Shown in pieces: positions 6,832-13,584 of a DNA stretch of 14,511 bases. Positions within the stretch are counted from its first letter, which is position 1. Each line of letters starts with the position of its first letter. The translations under genes were made by a program, and so were the position numbers. Under the pieces are notes generated by a model. It was not told where the DNA came from. It saw only the letters and a program-made list of their open reading frames with translations, and did no database searches. The stretch comes from Nitrospira sp. (GTDB taxonomy: Bacteria; Nitrospirota; Thermodesulfovibrionia; Thermodesulfovibrionales; SM23-35), in NCBI GenBank assembly GCA_016873595.1, contig VGWZ01000025.1, positions 1-14,511 of the forward strand, given 5' to 3'.

Positions 6832-6860
6832 TTGACAAATGTTAACATGGATGTTAACAT
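6832..6860 (+). promoter_or_regulatory. Promoter and operator of toxin-antitoxin pair 1
   Basis: TTGACA (6832-6837), a 17-base spacer and TAACAT (6855-6860) form a near-consensus sigma70 promoter. The palindrome ATGTTAACAT occurs twice, at 6839-6848 and 6851-6860, separated by GG. The pair fills the spacer and covers the -10 box. This is the expected layout for autorepression by the antitoxin, with or without the toxin. The -10 box ends six bases before the toxin's GTG start, so the transcript would be leaderless. Confidence 0.8.
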
Positions 6861-6866
6861 AGCACT

Positions 6867-7223
6867 GTGGGCAAAACGGTAATCTTTTATAAGACAGCGG
6901 AAGGGAAATGTCCTGTTCAGGACTTCCTCGATTCTTTGCCCGGAAAGGTTGCACAAAAGGTTGCATGGGTTCTGAGTCTCCTGGAAGACCTGCAAGTTGT
7001 GCCGTCGACATATTTCAAAAAACTTGTAGGCACTGAGGAGATTTGGGAATGCAGGATTCAGTTTGCTTCAAATGCTTACCGGATATTCTGCTTCTTTGAG
7101 GAGAATTCGGTGGTTATTCTGACCCACGGCTTTGTTAAGAAGACCCAGAAGACTCCGGAGCAGGAAATAGAGAAAGCCGAGGCCTACAGAAGGGATTATT
7201 TGAAAAGGAGGTTAAAAAAATGA
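6867..7223 (+). CDS. RelE/ParE-superfamily toxin (phage Gp49-like HigB)
   Basis: A 118-residue toxin of the HigB/Gp49-like branch of RelE/ParE. The family pattern is clear: VIFYKTAEGKCPVQDFLDSL at the N-terminus, FKKLVGTEEIWECRIQF in the middle and AYRIFCFFEENSVVILTHGFVKKTQKTP toward the end. The C-terminal EIEKAEAYRRDYLKRR is the usual basic helix. Members mostly cleave mRNA at the ribosome, which is known for the family and not shown here. I take the GTG at 6867 as start because it gives the full domain and no other in-frame start is near. No Shine-Dalgarno is present, in line with a leaderless transcript. The antitoxin gene follows with a 4-base overlap. Confidence 0.88.
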   Translation: MGKTVIFYKTAEGKCPVQDFLDSLPGKVAQKVAWVLSLLEDLQVVPSTYFKKLVGTEEIWECRIQFASNAYRIFCFFEENSVVILTHGFVKKTQKTPEQEIEKAEAYRRDYLKRRLKK

Positions 7224-7495
7224 GTGACCTGAAGAAATATATTCATGAAAGAAAAAAGAGGGACAGAAGTTTTGCCGAAGGGTACGATGAGGGGTACGAG
7301 CAGTTCAAAATCGGAGTAGTGCTAAAAAATGCCCGCGAGTCTGCTGGTCTCACACAGGAAGAGCTTGCCAGGAGACTAAAGACAAAGAAAACTGCTATAT
7401 CCCGGATCGAGAACCATGCTGAAGACATCAAATTGTCAACTCTTGAGAAGGTTGCTTCTGCCCTGGGCAAGAGGCTTGAAGTGAAAATAGCTTAG
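7220..7495 (+). CDS. XRE-family antitoxin (HigA-like) of pair 1
   Basis: A 91-residue helix-turn-helix protein. The charged N-terminal segment (YIHERKKRDRSFAEGYDEGY) is likely to wrap the toxin. The XRE domain covers about residues 32-88 (VVLKNARESAGLTQEELARR, KKTAISRIENHAED, LSTLEKVASALGKRL). It starts inside the toxin stop (ATGA overlap), the reversed toxin-first order typical of higBA. It should repress from the paired palindromes at 6839-6860. Its downstream flank (7496-7613) has only a weak 5-bp stem. Confidence 0.9.
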   Translation: MSDLKKYIHERKKRDRSFAEGYDEGYEQFKIGVVLKNARESAGLTQEELARRLKTKKTAISRIENHAEDIKLSTLEKVASALGKRLEVKIA

Positions 7496-7613
7496 AGTTA
7501 CAGACTTCGGTGTGCCTGCTCCGCTTCGAGCAAGCCTCGGCCAAGCCCCTTTTCTTGTAAACTATTGGCTCCTTTATGTTATATATTGAATAAAAAAATC
7601 TTGGAGAGTTAAA

Positions 7614-8540
7614 TTGATTTTATTCCTCGGAGCAGGTTTTTCAAAGTGGACAGTAGGGTTGCCAGTTGCAAGAGAATTATTTGATTTTAAAATCGATATA
7701 TGGGGATCGAGTGATGCTCGAAAGCTTGATATAATTAAATCCCTTAAAGAAACTTGGGATAAAACACATCCTGATGGGCAAGCTGAGCAGTTCATCGCCG
7801 ATGCGCTGAATTTCAACCAGAAAGAAAAAGAAGCCGTATTATGGTATCTTGGTCGTAGACTTTCAGAACCATTTATTTGGAAAGAATTCCACTCAGGGCG
7901 GTGGCGCAGACATGTGTTAATGATTGATGAGCATCGAAAATTAGAAATTCAAGGTGTTATGAAGGCAAGGAACTTTCTTCAGCGATTTTTTACACCTACA
8001 TTATCAGGCATAATTACTACAAATTATGATCTGCTTGTTGAATATATACTCGGAACAAAAGGATTCAATTACGGTATCTTAAATCAAAAACTTATAGGAA
8101 GAGGACCTTACCCTGTTTCGCAATGGAGAAATCCCGTTACACTTAAAGGAAAAGTTAACTTAGCAAAAATCCATGGTAGTATTTCATGGGATGAAAATGG
8201 TTACTACACAGACGGAAGACGCGCAATAACAGGGAATGCTTTAATCGTTGCTCCAACTCCCGAAAAACATCCACCAGAATCTTTAAAATTTGTTTGGGAT
8301 TTGGCTGAACGTATTCTTATAGATGTTAAGCGATTAGTTGTTTTCGGGTTTGCATTTAGCCCTTACGATGAAGCAGTTTTAAACCTATTGCAAACTGCGG
8401 GACAAAAAATAAAATCCGTGCTACTAATTGATATTGAACCCCAGATTGAGCGAGCTCATCACTTATGGCCTAAAGCTACAATCATATCGTGCCTTCCACC
8501 TCCAGAAGGGGACCCGATCATACAAAGTTGGCTGGGTTGA
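7614..8540 (+). CDS. Stand-alone SIR2-like protein, probable NAD-consuming effector
   Basis: A 308-residue protein with a SIR2-like Rossmann core. FLGAGFS (4-10) is the NAD-binding loop. ITTNYDLLVEYIL (134-146) holds the conserved Asn137, and LAKIHGSISW (183-192) holds the catalytic His187. VVFGFAFSPYDEAVLNLL (242-259) and VLLIDIEP complete the fold. No Cys-rich zinc module of true sirtuin deacylases is seen, which fits the SIR2 domains of anti-phage systems that destroy NAD+. No partner (Argonaute, HerA or effector) adjoins it. The TTG start is supported by GGAGAG six bases upstream; an earlier start is not open. It probably has its own transcript, since 118 bases separate it from the antitoxin gene. 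Confidence 0.75.
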   Translation: MILFLGAGFSKWTVGLPVARELFDFKIDIWGSSDARKLDIIKSLKETWDKTHPDGQAEQFIADALNFNQKEKEAVLWYLGRRLSEPFIWKEFHSGRWRRHVLMIDEHRKLEIQGVMKARNFLQRFFTPTLSGIITTNYDLLVEYILGTKGFNYGILNQKLIGRGPYPVSQWRNPVTLKGKVNLAKIHGSISWDENGYYTDGRRAITGNALIVAPTPEKHPPESLKFVWDLAERILIDVKRLVVFGFAFSPYDEAVLNLLQTAGQKIKSVLLIDIEPQIERAHHLWPKATIISCLPPPEGDPIIQSWLG

Positions 8541-8626
8541 ATTGTTTAAAAATTGAATTTAATTTATAATTTTCAGACAGAATTTGACACATCTTAAGCA
8601 TTAAACCAGCCTGACCCACATGCCTT

Positions 8627-8644
8627 ACCGATAATTATTTCGGT
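8627..8644. terminator. Weak hairpin between converging genes
   Basis: ACCGA (8627-8631) pairs with TCGGT (8640-8644) in the short gap between the SIR2-like gene and the converging MNT gene. There is no U-tract. A two-way terminator is possible but weakly supported. Confidence 0.25.
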
Positions 8645-8660
8645 GCGAAGATATCAGTCG

Positions 8661-8930
8661 TCATAGTAAAACCTTGCCCTTGCTTTCAATGTACTTTGTG
8701 AAACGATTAGACGGGCTTAAAGGTATTAGATCGAGGGGGATATGCAGTTCTTCTTCGAGCTTGGCCGCCAGTTCAAAAAGCTTCCACCCTTGTACACCAT
8801 CACAGGCTATATCGAGGTCTTTTGCCCCTTCCGGGTCTTCTAAGGCGCTACCAAAAAGAATTAATCTATTTGCACCATAAGATTTTGCTAAGGATGTTAT
8901 TTTTTCTATTTGAGCTTGGGTTATCGCCAT
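8661..8930 (-). CDS. MNT-type nucleotidyltransferase 2
   Basis: An 89-residue minimal nucleotidyltransferase. The core LILFGSALEDP holds Gly27-Ser28, and KDLDIACDG has the metal-binding Asp38 and Asp40 (D-x-D). Small MNT proteins of this kind usually pair with a HEPN toxin (MntA-HepT), which they silence by AMPylation. I start it at the ATG at 8930, which has GGAGGG seven bases upstream; a TTG at 8945 is also in frame. Its ATG overlaps the stop of the preceding hepT-like remnant (TAATG). An ATGA overlap at its own stop opens a frame of only nine codons, so no intact HEPN partner follows. Confidence 0.8.
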   Translation of the reverse strand: MAITQAQIEKITSLAKSYGANRLILFGSALEDPEGAKDLDIACDGVQGWKLFELAAKLEEELHIPLDLIPLSPSNRFTKYIESKGKVLL

Positions 8931-9028
8931 TATAATGCCCTCCAATCTACTGCTGCTATATAATAATACATCAACTCAACAATCCTGAGCTTCCAATAGA
9001 TCAAGTAGGAATCATGGTCACGCTGCAT
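8930..9028 (-). pseudogene. Truncated HEPN (HepT-like) gene remnant
   Basis: A 32-codon frame from an ATG at 9028, inside the 3' end of the upstream MNT gene, to a TAA that overlaps the next ATG. The product starts MQRDHDSYL and goes on with a helix-like stretch (KLRIVELMYYYIAAVDWRAL). This resembles the first helix of HepT-like HEPN proteins, which often begin M-x-R-D-x-x-Y-L. The R-x4-6-H catalytic motif and the rest of the four-helix bundle are absent. Both overlaps with the MNT genes are typical of a real operon gene. The match is by eye and short, so the family is uncertain. Confidence 0.4.
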
Positions 9029-9332
9029 AAACTACCATTGCAGAACTCAGAATCGCATTCTTTCTTATATAATTTCTGCTCGATTCAATGCCTCGCCGGC
9101 TCACTACGTCCACATCACGCCCGAATATTTCTTTTAGTTCTTCCTCCATGTGAACCAGGTCAAATAACGTATGTCTCGTGCTTTCATCGAACGTCACAAG
9201 TACATCAATGTCACTGTCAGGGCCGAAGTCTTCTTTGAGCACAGAGCCGAAAAATGAGAACTCACGTATTTCCCATTTTTGGCAAAATTCGACTATTCTT
9301 TCTTTTGGGATTTCAATATGCACTCTGCCCAT
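9018..9332 (-). CDS. MNT-type nucleotidyltransferase 1
   Basis: A 104-residue minimal nucleotidyltransferase of the MntA type. EFSFFGSVLKEDFGPDSDIDVLV has Gly29-Ser30 and the metal ligands Asp41 and Asp43. The C-terminal half (FDLVHMEEELKEIFGRDVDVVSRRGIESSRNYIRKNAIL) is the common family tail. The ATG at 9332 has GGAGATGG upstream. Known relatives are antitoxins that AMPylate a HEPN RNase toxin encoded next to them. Here only a truncated HEPN-like frame follows, so this may be an orphan antitoxin or part of a decayed system. It is not the same sequence as the second MNT gene, so the pair is not a recent duplication. Confidence 0.85.
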   Translation of the reverse strand: MGRVHIEIPKERIVEFCQKWEIREFSFFGSVLKEDFGPDSDIDVLVTFDESTRHTLFDLVHMEEELKEIFGRDVDVVSRRGIESSRNYIRKNAILSSAMVVYAA

Positions 9333-9430
9333 TATTCCATCTCCAGTATCTTCAGACTTTCAGTTTCCCTTTACCTACAATTTTAACAGCAATATGCTTG
9401 TTATATATCCAATCTTAAAAGTTAATGAAC

Positions 9431-9571
9431 TCAACATGGGCTTAATAATAACATATCACCGGTCTCATCGAATTTCAACAAAGGTATTTATACCAATGCC
9501 CCTTTTCTTGGCAAGCTCATGAGGAATTCTAACCCAATACTATTACCCCACTGTCCTGTCTTAACAATCAT
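9431..9571 (-). pseudogene. Frameshifted MazE/AbrB-type antitoxin
   Basis: The ATG at 9571 has AGGAAGG seven bases upstream. The reading starts MIVKTGQWGNSIG, the classic start of MazE-like swapped-hairpin antitoxins, then leaves frame. The +1 frame continues RIPHELAKKRGIGINTFVEI, and a further shift gives DETGDMLLLSPC and a stop at 9433-9431. Together the three pieces give a nearly complete antitoxin of about 47 residues broken by two single-base changes. No MazF-like toxin is next to it. The remaining DNA between 9333 and 9710 shows no other gene. Confidence 0.7.
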
Positions 9572-9710
9572 AGTACATCCTTCCTAAACCGGCCAGTTGG
9601 TTGCATCTAACCACCTTTTTAAGTTATACAAAATATATGGAAAAAGTCTGGAAAAAGCTTTTCAGTGTTCAAGATTTGAGACTTGTAGTTGATTGTCCCG
9701 TCGACTTACT

Positions 9711-11021
9711 TCATGGTGCTGGAGTTATTGGACCATATGATTCCCACCAGTAACCGGCTGCGACTCTCCTGGCAGCATATATCTCCTGTCCATCTGTCCT
9801 GACATTAATCATGCCATGCAAACGTCTTTTGAAATAAATCCTTCCCAGCAAATTTGCATCTCGAGTTCGAGCATCAAGGGTCTCCAGCCCCTTTTCACTA
9901 CTACTTTCCTTTTTATCTTCTTTTTCCTTTGCTTCGACAAATGTTGCAGCGATTTCTGTAGAGAAAACTAAAGGCTTACTCGAACGGGAAAGTTGACCTA
10001 AAGCCCCGATGCAGACTGCCCTTGGATGACCGTGATCTGGTTCGTCACCTGAGGAAATCACGGAGACCTGAGGTCTTACCACTTCAAGAAAAGTGCGGTA
10101 GAAATCATGGCTTCCGTGATGAGGCGCCTTATATATATGGGCGCTTAAATTAGCCTTGATTTTCGGATCATTAAGGAGAATTTTGGAGCCCTCAGTATTT
10201 ACGTCGCCGGTAAAAAGGATCGAAACATGGCCATAGGTCAGACGCAGAATTACTGAATTGCCATTGATGGTTTTGGATGCGTCCTTAAGCCAGTAAAGTG
10301 CAGGCCTATTTTTATAAATATCGGGACATGGACCAAGGACTTCAATTGCTATATCGGGGTCTCCGATATCGATATAACCTGTTTTACTTGATACAGCATT
10401 GTAAGACATACCTTCATCAAGGACGGCCTGTTTCCATACCTCAAAGGTTTCATCTAATTGAAGGCCGTTCAGATCATTCACTGTATCATGCATGGTCACT
10501 AAATATTTATTGCCCGGATCCAGATCGCCCAATTCTGTCTTGAACGCACCTTCCTTAAATGTAGCAATGCCATTATGGATTATTCTGCGTACATTAACCT
10601 TGGGATGCTGAATTATCGGTATCAGTCCTTTGATATGGTCTTCATCAGCATGGCTGAGGACCAGGAGATCAATATCAACAGGAGGACCATCTTTATCAAA
10701 GCGATATTTCCAGGCAAGAAAACCAAATGCCCGGTTGTTGATGCCGCCGTCAATAAGAATTTTTTTGCGGCTTGGTGTCACGATGAAGGTTGAATCACCT
10801 TGCCCTACATCAATAAAGTATAATTCGAGGGCAGGCTTATCACCCAGATGATCTTCATCGACAAACCCTTGCATATTGCGAAATTTCGTCTTGATCCTGC
10901 CATTGACTGATGAGCCGCTTGTTTGAACTTCATCACCGAAGATTAGTATTGCAGATCGCTTTGCTGTTGTAGATTCCTCATAGAGCATTGAGGTTTTCGT
11001 TGAAATATACTTCATAGGCAT
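9711..11021 (-). CDS. Soluble ComEC/Rec2-like MBL-fold protein
   Basis: A 436-residue metallo-beta-lactamase-fold protein close to the C-terminal nuclease-like domain of ComEC. ELYFIDVGQGDSTFIV and ILIDGG open the fold. LSHADEDHIKG carries H-A-D-E-D-H at 124-129, FTGDVN (270-275) follows, and APHHGSHD (299-306) and DHGHP close the site. There are no membrane helices or competence channel, so it is a soluble stand-alone form; such proteins are common in accessory and defence islands. About 60 residues before the fold and a charged segment rich in Lys and Glu (KEKEDKKESSSEKG) near the C-terminus are unexplained. I choose the ATG at 11021, with AAGGGG upstream, over an in-frame start at 11108. 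Confidence 0.8.
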   Translation of the reverse strand: MPMKYISTKTSMLYEESTTAKRSAILIFGDEVQTSGSSVNGRIKTKFRNMQGFVDEDHLGDKPALELYFIDVGQGDSTFIVTPSRKKILIDGGINNRAFGFLAWKYRFDKDGPPVDIDLLVLSHADEDHIKGLIPIIQHPKVNVRRIIHNGIATFKEGAFKTELGDLDPGNKYLVTMHDTVNDLNGLQLDETFEVWKQAVLDEGMSYNAVSSKTGYIDIGDPDIAIEVLGPCPDIYKNRPALYWLKDASKTINGNSVILRLTYGHVSILFTGDVNTEGSKILLNDPKIKANLSAHIYKAPHHGSHDFYRTFLEVVRPQVSVISSGDEPDHGHPRAVCIGALGQLSRSSKPLVFSTEIAATFVEAKEKEDKKESSSEKGLETLDARTRDANLLGRIYFKRRLHGMINVRTDGQEIYAARRVAAGYWWESYGPITPAP

Positions 11022-11375
11022 TGTCTTTCCCCTTTTTAAATGACTACCACGATTCCTCCACTTTCCTTTTGTAAAATCAATGCTATCAAAAATATAAGCT
11101 TTAAGCAACTGCCGATAAAACAGGTAAAAGCAGCATGCTGAGGATATTTATAATTTGTGTTGAATAGATAGGAAAGTGTTGGCCGCGCAGAAGATTCAGG
11201 AGTGGTTGTTTCAGCCACTGACAAACGTTGAGGTGATAACGGATATTCTTTGATATGCTCACAGTAGTCCACATTTTTGCAAAACCTAATAATAATGTTT
11301 ATTTCTCTCAGAATTTGATAATCCCTTTTTAATCAGGTTTTCTTTGTTTCAGGGGTGGCACTATATTTTTCGATC
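11022..11375. other. Intergenic region between the MBL gene and toxin-antitoxin pair 2
   Basis: The region holds no convincing gene. A 78-codon minus-strand frame (11272-11036) lacks a ribosome binding site and is probably chance. AGTGGTTG (11201-11208) pairs with CAGCCACT (11212-11219) around a TTT loop, one pair being G-T, giving a neat 8-bp hairpin of unknown role. The promoter of pair 2 begins at its right end. Confidence 0.45.
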
Positions 11376-11404
11376 TTGACATATGTAACCGATGAGGTTA
11401 CACT
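11376..11404 (+). promoter_or_regulatory. Promoter and operator of toxin-antitoxin pair 2
   Basis: TTGACA (11376-11381), a 17-base spacer and TACACT (11399-11404) form a sigma70 promoter. A perfect inverted repeat, TGTAACC (11384-11390) and GGTTACA (11396-11402) around GATGA, lies in the spacer and overlaps the -10. It is the likely HigA operator. The -10 ends seven bases before the toxin ATG, so the mRNA would start at or next to the start codon. Confidence 0.8.
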
Positions 11405-11411
11405 AAAACAG

Positions 11412-11690
11412 ATGATAAAAACGTTTTCCCATAAGGGACTGGAAAATTATTTCTATGATGGCATAAAGAAAGGAATACAAGTTGCACATGCACAGAAGTT
11501 GGCGGATATTCTCGACAGACTTGATGCTGCAAAGGAAATAGCGGATATGAGATATCCCGGCTCCGATCTTCATAAACTGAAAGGAAAAATGAAGGATTTA
11601 TGGTCAGTAAAAGTCTCTGGAAATTGGCGGATTGTCTTCAGTTTTAAAGAGGGCAACGCATATGATGTAAATTACATCGATTATCATTAG
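11412..11690 (+). CDS. higB: HigB-type toxin (RelE superfamily) of pair 2
   Basis: A 92-residue toxin of the plasmid-maintenance killer type. The family signature is complete: MIKTFSHKGLENYFYDG at the start, LHKLKGKMKDLWSVKVSGNWRI in the middle (HKLKG and the W-S-x-x-V core), and VFSFKEGNAYDVNYIDYH at the end. Known HigB proteins are ribosome-dependent mRNA endonucleases. The frame is open upstream to 11355, but the ATG at 11412 matches family length and sits right after the promoter; the longer form would begin upstream of the transcription start. No Shine-Dalgarno is present. The antitoxin gene follows after 12 bases with its own strong site. Confidence 0.92.
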   Translation: MIKTFSHKGLENYFYDGIKKGIQVAHAQKLADILDRLDAAKEIADMRYPGSDLHKLKGKMKDLWSVKVSGNWRIVFSFKEGNAYDVNYIDYH

Positions 11691-11702
11691 GGAGGTGAAA
11701 GG

Positions 11703-11996
11703 ATGAGAACAAGAAAGAGGCCCCCGACTCATCCGGGAGGCATTTTAAAAAGGCACTATATGGAGCCTTTGTCGCTGACAGTTTCAGAACTCGCATTAAC
11801 TCTGGGGGTGACGAGAAAAACCCTCTCGAAAATTGTAAATGAGCGAGGCGGCATAACGCCGGATATGGCTCTGCGTCTCTCAAAGGCGTTCAAGACAACC
11901 CCTGAATTGTGGCTTAACCTTCAGCAGGCATATGATTTATGGCAGGCTTCACACAAATCCGATGCTTGGAAGCTGGTTGAAGCAGTCGCTGTTTAG
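11703..11996 (+). CDS. higA: HigA-type antitoxin (XRE family) of pair 2
   Basis: A 97-residue antitoxin with the HigA hallmarks: PPTHPGGILKRHYMEPLSLT at the N-terminus, a helix-turn-helix SELALTLGVTRKTLSKIVNERG (about 28-49), and ITPDMALRLSKAFKTTPELWLNLQQAYDLW. GGGAGGTGAAAGG gives a strong ribosome binding site, in contrast to the leaderless toxin; this favours excess antitoxin. It should bind the inverted repeat at 11384-11402. The next 200 bases (11997-12204) hold nothing recognisable and lead to the IS110 element. Confidence 0.94.
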   Translation: MRTRKRPPTHPGGILKRHYMEPLSLTVSELALTLGVTRKTLSKIVNERGGITPDMALRLSKAFKTTPELWLNLQQAYDLWQASHKSDAWKLVEAVAV

Positions 11997-12210
11997 GACA
12001 ATCCTTAAATATAAAGACTATGCTTGCTATGAAAACAATTTACCTATGCAATTTCACGTCCAAAAATCCTTTTATATAAATGTTCGGAACCTAAATGTTA
12101 TTACATATTTCTTTCGAAAAATTATCATTCTTTTAAAGATTGTCAGAGTGTTTGGCAGCATGTATATTCAAAATTTTGGATGATGTTTCTTCCCTGTCGA
12201 CTTTAGTCAA

Positions 12211-13395
12211 CTACAAACACTCCTCCTGAAAATAAGTTCTATTCGACAACATTGCAAAGATGACTCGCATGAGCTTATGAGCTGTTGCAAAGACAGCCTT
12301 CTTAAATGGCTGTCCTTCGTTTCTTTTCTTTAAAAAGTATTTCCTAAATGTTGGATTATGATTGATTACTCTCATTGTCATAAGCCAAATCACTCTCCTA
12401 AGATGCCGATTCCCTCTTTTTGATATCTTGCTTGCACCTTCATATTTGCCTGACTGGTAGACTGTCGGATCAATTCCCGCAAATGCTATCAGGTTCTTGT
12501 GCGATGCATAATTATCGATTTGCCCTATCTCTGCCAGAAATGTGGTTGCGGTATTATTGCCAATGCCAACTATAGAGGTGACAATCTTGAGATCCTCTAT
12601 GATGGATGACTCGCAATACTTGATTAGGGACTTGCTGAGCTCATCACGCCGCTTCTGAAGATGGAGAAGTGTATCAATCTTCCCCGACAGTATTATCTCC
12701 TTCCCTGGACTCACCGTTGCAATTGATTCTCGTGCAATTTTTATGATTTCTGAAGGTGTGAACCTTATCCGGCAACTGCAAGGTTTTTCCTTTAATGTCT
12801 TTGCGATAATATTTGGCTTTGCCACAGTCACAAGACGTGCAGAAGGAAATCGCTGTATGAAATGCAGCATTACCTTTGTAAAGGGATTGCACATAGACTC
12901 CAGTTCCGGGAATGTTATGTGGAGAAGCCTCCGTATCTCTACCTTTGTGGCAGATATCTGATGGCACAGGGATTCCCGCTCCCTTGCCATATCTCTGATA
13001 TCCTGCAGATCCTGAGTGACAGCAAGCTGCGTTACTGAATCCTGATGTGCAAGGATAAATTGGGCTATAGTGCTTGCGTCCTTCTTGTCTGTCTTCGCCT
13101 TCCTGAGTGAAAGCTTAGAGAAATTTGTGATCAACAGAGGGTTGATAATAACTGTCTCAATACCTTTTGCCGAAAGAAAGGAATACAGATTGATGTGATA
13201 ACATGCAGTGGATTCCATCGCTACCACAACATTTTCATAGCTATCGCTGTTTGCCTCAATAGACTTCAGAAGTTCAGCAAACCCGGCACTATCCATGTCA
13301 AAGGAGATATCAAAACGACTCTTGCCGTGGTCATCAATCCCATTGGCAGATGACCTGTCCTTTGAAACGTCTATCCCTACATAGAGCTTACCCAT
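12211..13395 (-). CDS. IS110-family recombinase (DEDD transposase)
   Basis: A 394-residue transposase. The N-terminal RuvC-like DEDD domain has Asp9 (GIDVSK), Glu61 (AMESTACYH), Asp103 and Asp106 (KTDKKDA). A coiled middle part (about 130-260) follows. The C-terminal Tnp domain has VGIGNNTATTFLAEIG, FAGIDPTVYQSG with the probable catalytic Ser315, and SKRGNRHLRRVIW. All catalytic residues are present and the frame is intact, so it looks active. Known family members excise the element as a circle and insert it by an RNA-guided reaction. AGGAGGAGG gives a very strong ribosome binding site. Confidence 0.96.
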   Translation of the reverse strand: MGKLYVGIDVSKDRSSANGIDDHGKSRFDISFDMDSAGFAELLKSIEANSDSYENVVVAMESTACYHINLYSFLSAKGIETVIINPLLITNFSKLSLRKAKTDKKDASTIAQFILAHQDSVTQLAVTQDLQDIRDMARERESLCHQISATKVEIRRLLHITFPELESMCNPFTKVMLHFIQRFPSARLVTVAKPNIIAKTLKEKPCSCRIRFTPSEIIKIARESIATVSPGKEIILSGKIDTLLHLQKRRDELSKSLIKYCESSIIEDLKIVTSIVGIGNNTATTFLAEIGQIDNYASHKNLIAFAGIDPTVYQSGKYEGASKISKRGNRHLRRVIWLMTMRVINHNPTFRKYFLKKRNEGQPFKKAVFATAHKLMRVIFAMLSNRTYFQEECL

Positions 13396-13419
13396 AAATT
13401 ACCTCCTCCTGCTATTTCA

Positions 13420-13572
13420 GGATCAGGCAGGGCATGCCTCCAAACCAATCCTCTCGCGTAACAAGGGTTCAGAGACCCAATCAACTTATCATGGTTTGAG
13501 GAGGCAGGGAACAAACTAAAGTAAGGGCTCAGAGGCCCAGGGAGAAGTCAGCTCTCCTGCCTACACCCTTTT
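13420..13572 (-). ncRNA. Candidate IS110 bridge RNA
   Basis: A two-domain RNA read on the minus strand, with rough ends. Domain 1 is closed by AGGCAGG (13562-13556) and CCTGCCT (13508-13502), and carries an apical hairpin GGGC-CTCTGA-GCCC (13538-13525). Domain 2 is closed by GCCTCCTCAAACC (13505-13493) and GGTTTGGAGGC (13446-13436), and carries GGGT-CTCTGA-ACCC (13478-13465). The loops are identical and the stem differences compensate each other. Each domain has single strands of 14-18 bases on both sides of the hairpin, as the target and donor loops of bridge RNAs do. Domain 1 strands match both target flanks; the left strand of domain 2 matches the element's right end. The two closing stems share 13502-13505, so the exact pairing may differ. 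Confidence 0.75.
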
Positions 13573-13578
13573 CTTATT

Positions 13579-13584
13579 TTTATA
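13579..13584 (-). promoter_or_regulatory. -10 box of the circle-junction promoter
   Basis: Minus-strand TATAAA (13584-13579), preceded by TGTGA. In the inserted state the bases 17 bp upstream are CTCCCT, not a -35. When the right end (TTGA, 12210-12207) is joined through core CT to the left end (13601), TTGACT lies exactly 17 bp upstream. Transcription would start near 13572, just before the RNA structure. Confidence 0.7.

Larger units (their letters stand above)
6431..6866. other. Gene-free junction between core chromosome and island
   Basis: No coding region is supported here. The segment holds a decayed tRNA end (6536-6558), a hairpin (6554-6578), the tRNA-Arg 3' half (6608-6652), short direct repeats that may be recombinase arm sites (6751-6792), and the promoter/operator of the first toxin-antitoxin pair (6832-6860). 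The structures fit an integration junction. Confidence 0.6.

Noticed and set aside
6839..6862. Tiny frame MLTWMLT with GGAGG upstream, as a leader peptide
   Set aside because: It consists of the operator palindromes and would lie upstream of the predicted transcript start.
7496..7613. Terminator after antitoxin 1 (TGCTC-CGCTTC-GAGCA)
   Set aside because: The stem is only 5 bp and the T-run is too far away.
9640..9680. Terminator for the ComEC-like gene (CTGAAAAGC...CCAG)
   Set aside because: The stem needs a bulge and rests on an AAAAGCTTTT palindrome with almost no loop.
11036..11272. 78-codon minus-strand frame with one hydrophobic stretch
   Set aside because: GTG start without a ribosome binding site, no family recognised, and it abuts the start chosen for the ComEC-like gene.
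12196..12213. Hairpin GACT-TT-AGTC as an IS110 terminal repeat or terminator
   Set aside because: Only 4 bp with a 2-base loop; the sequence is better explained as the junction of element end and target.
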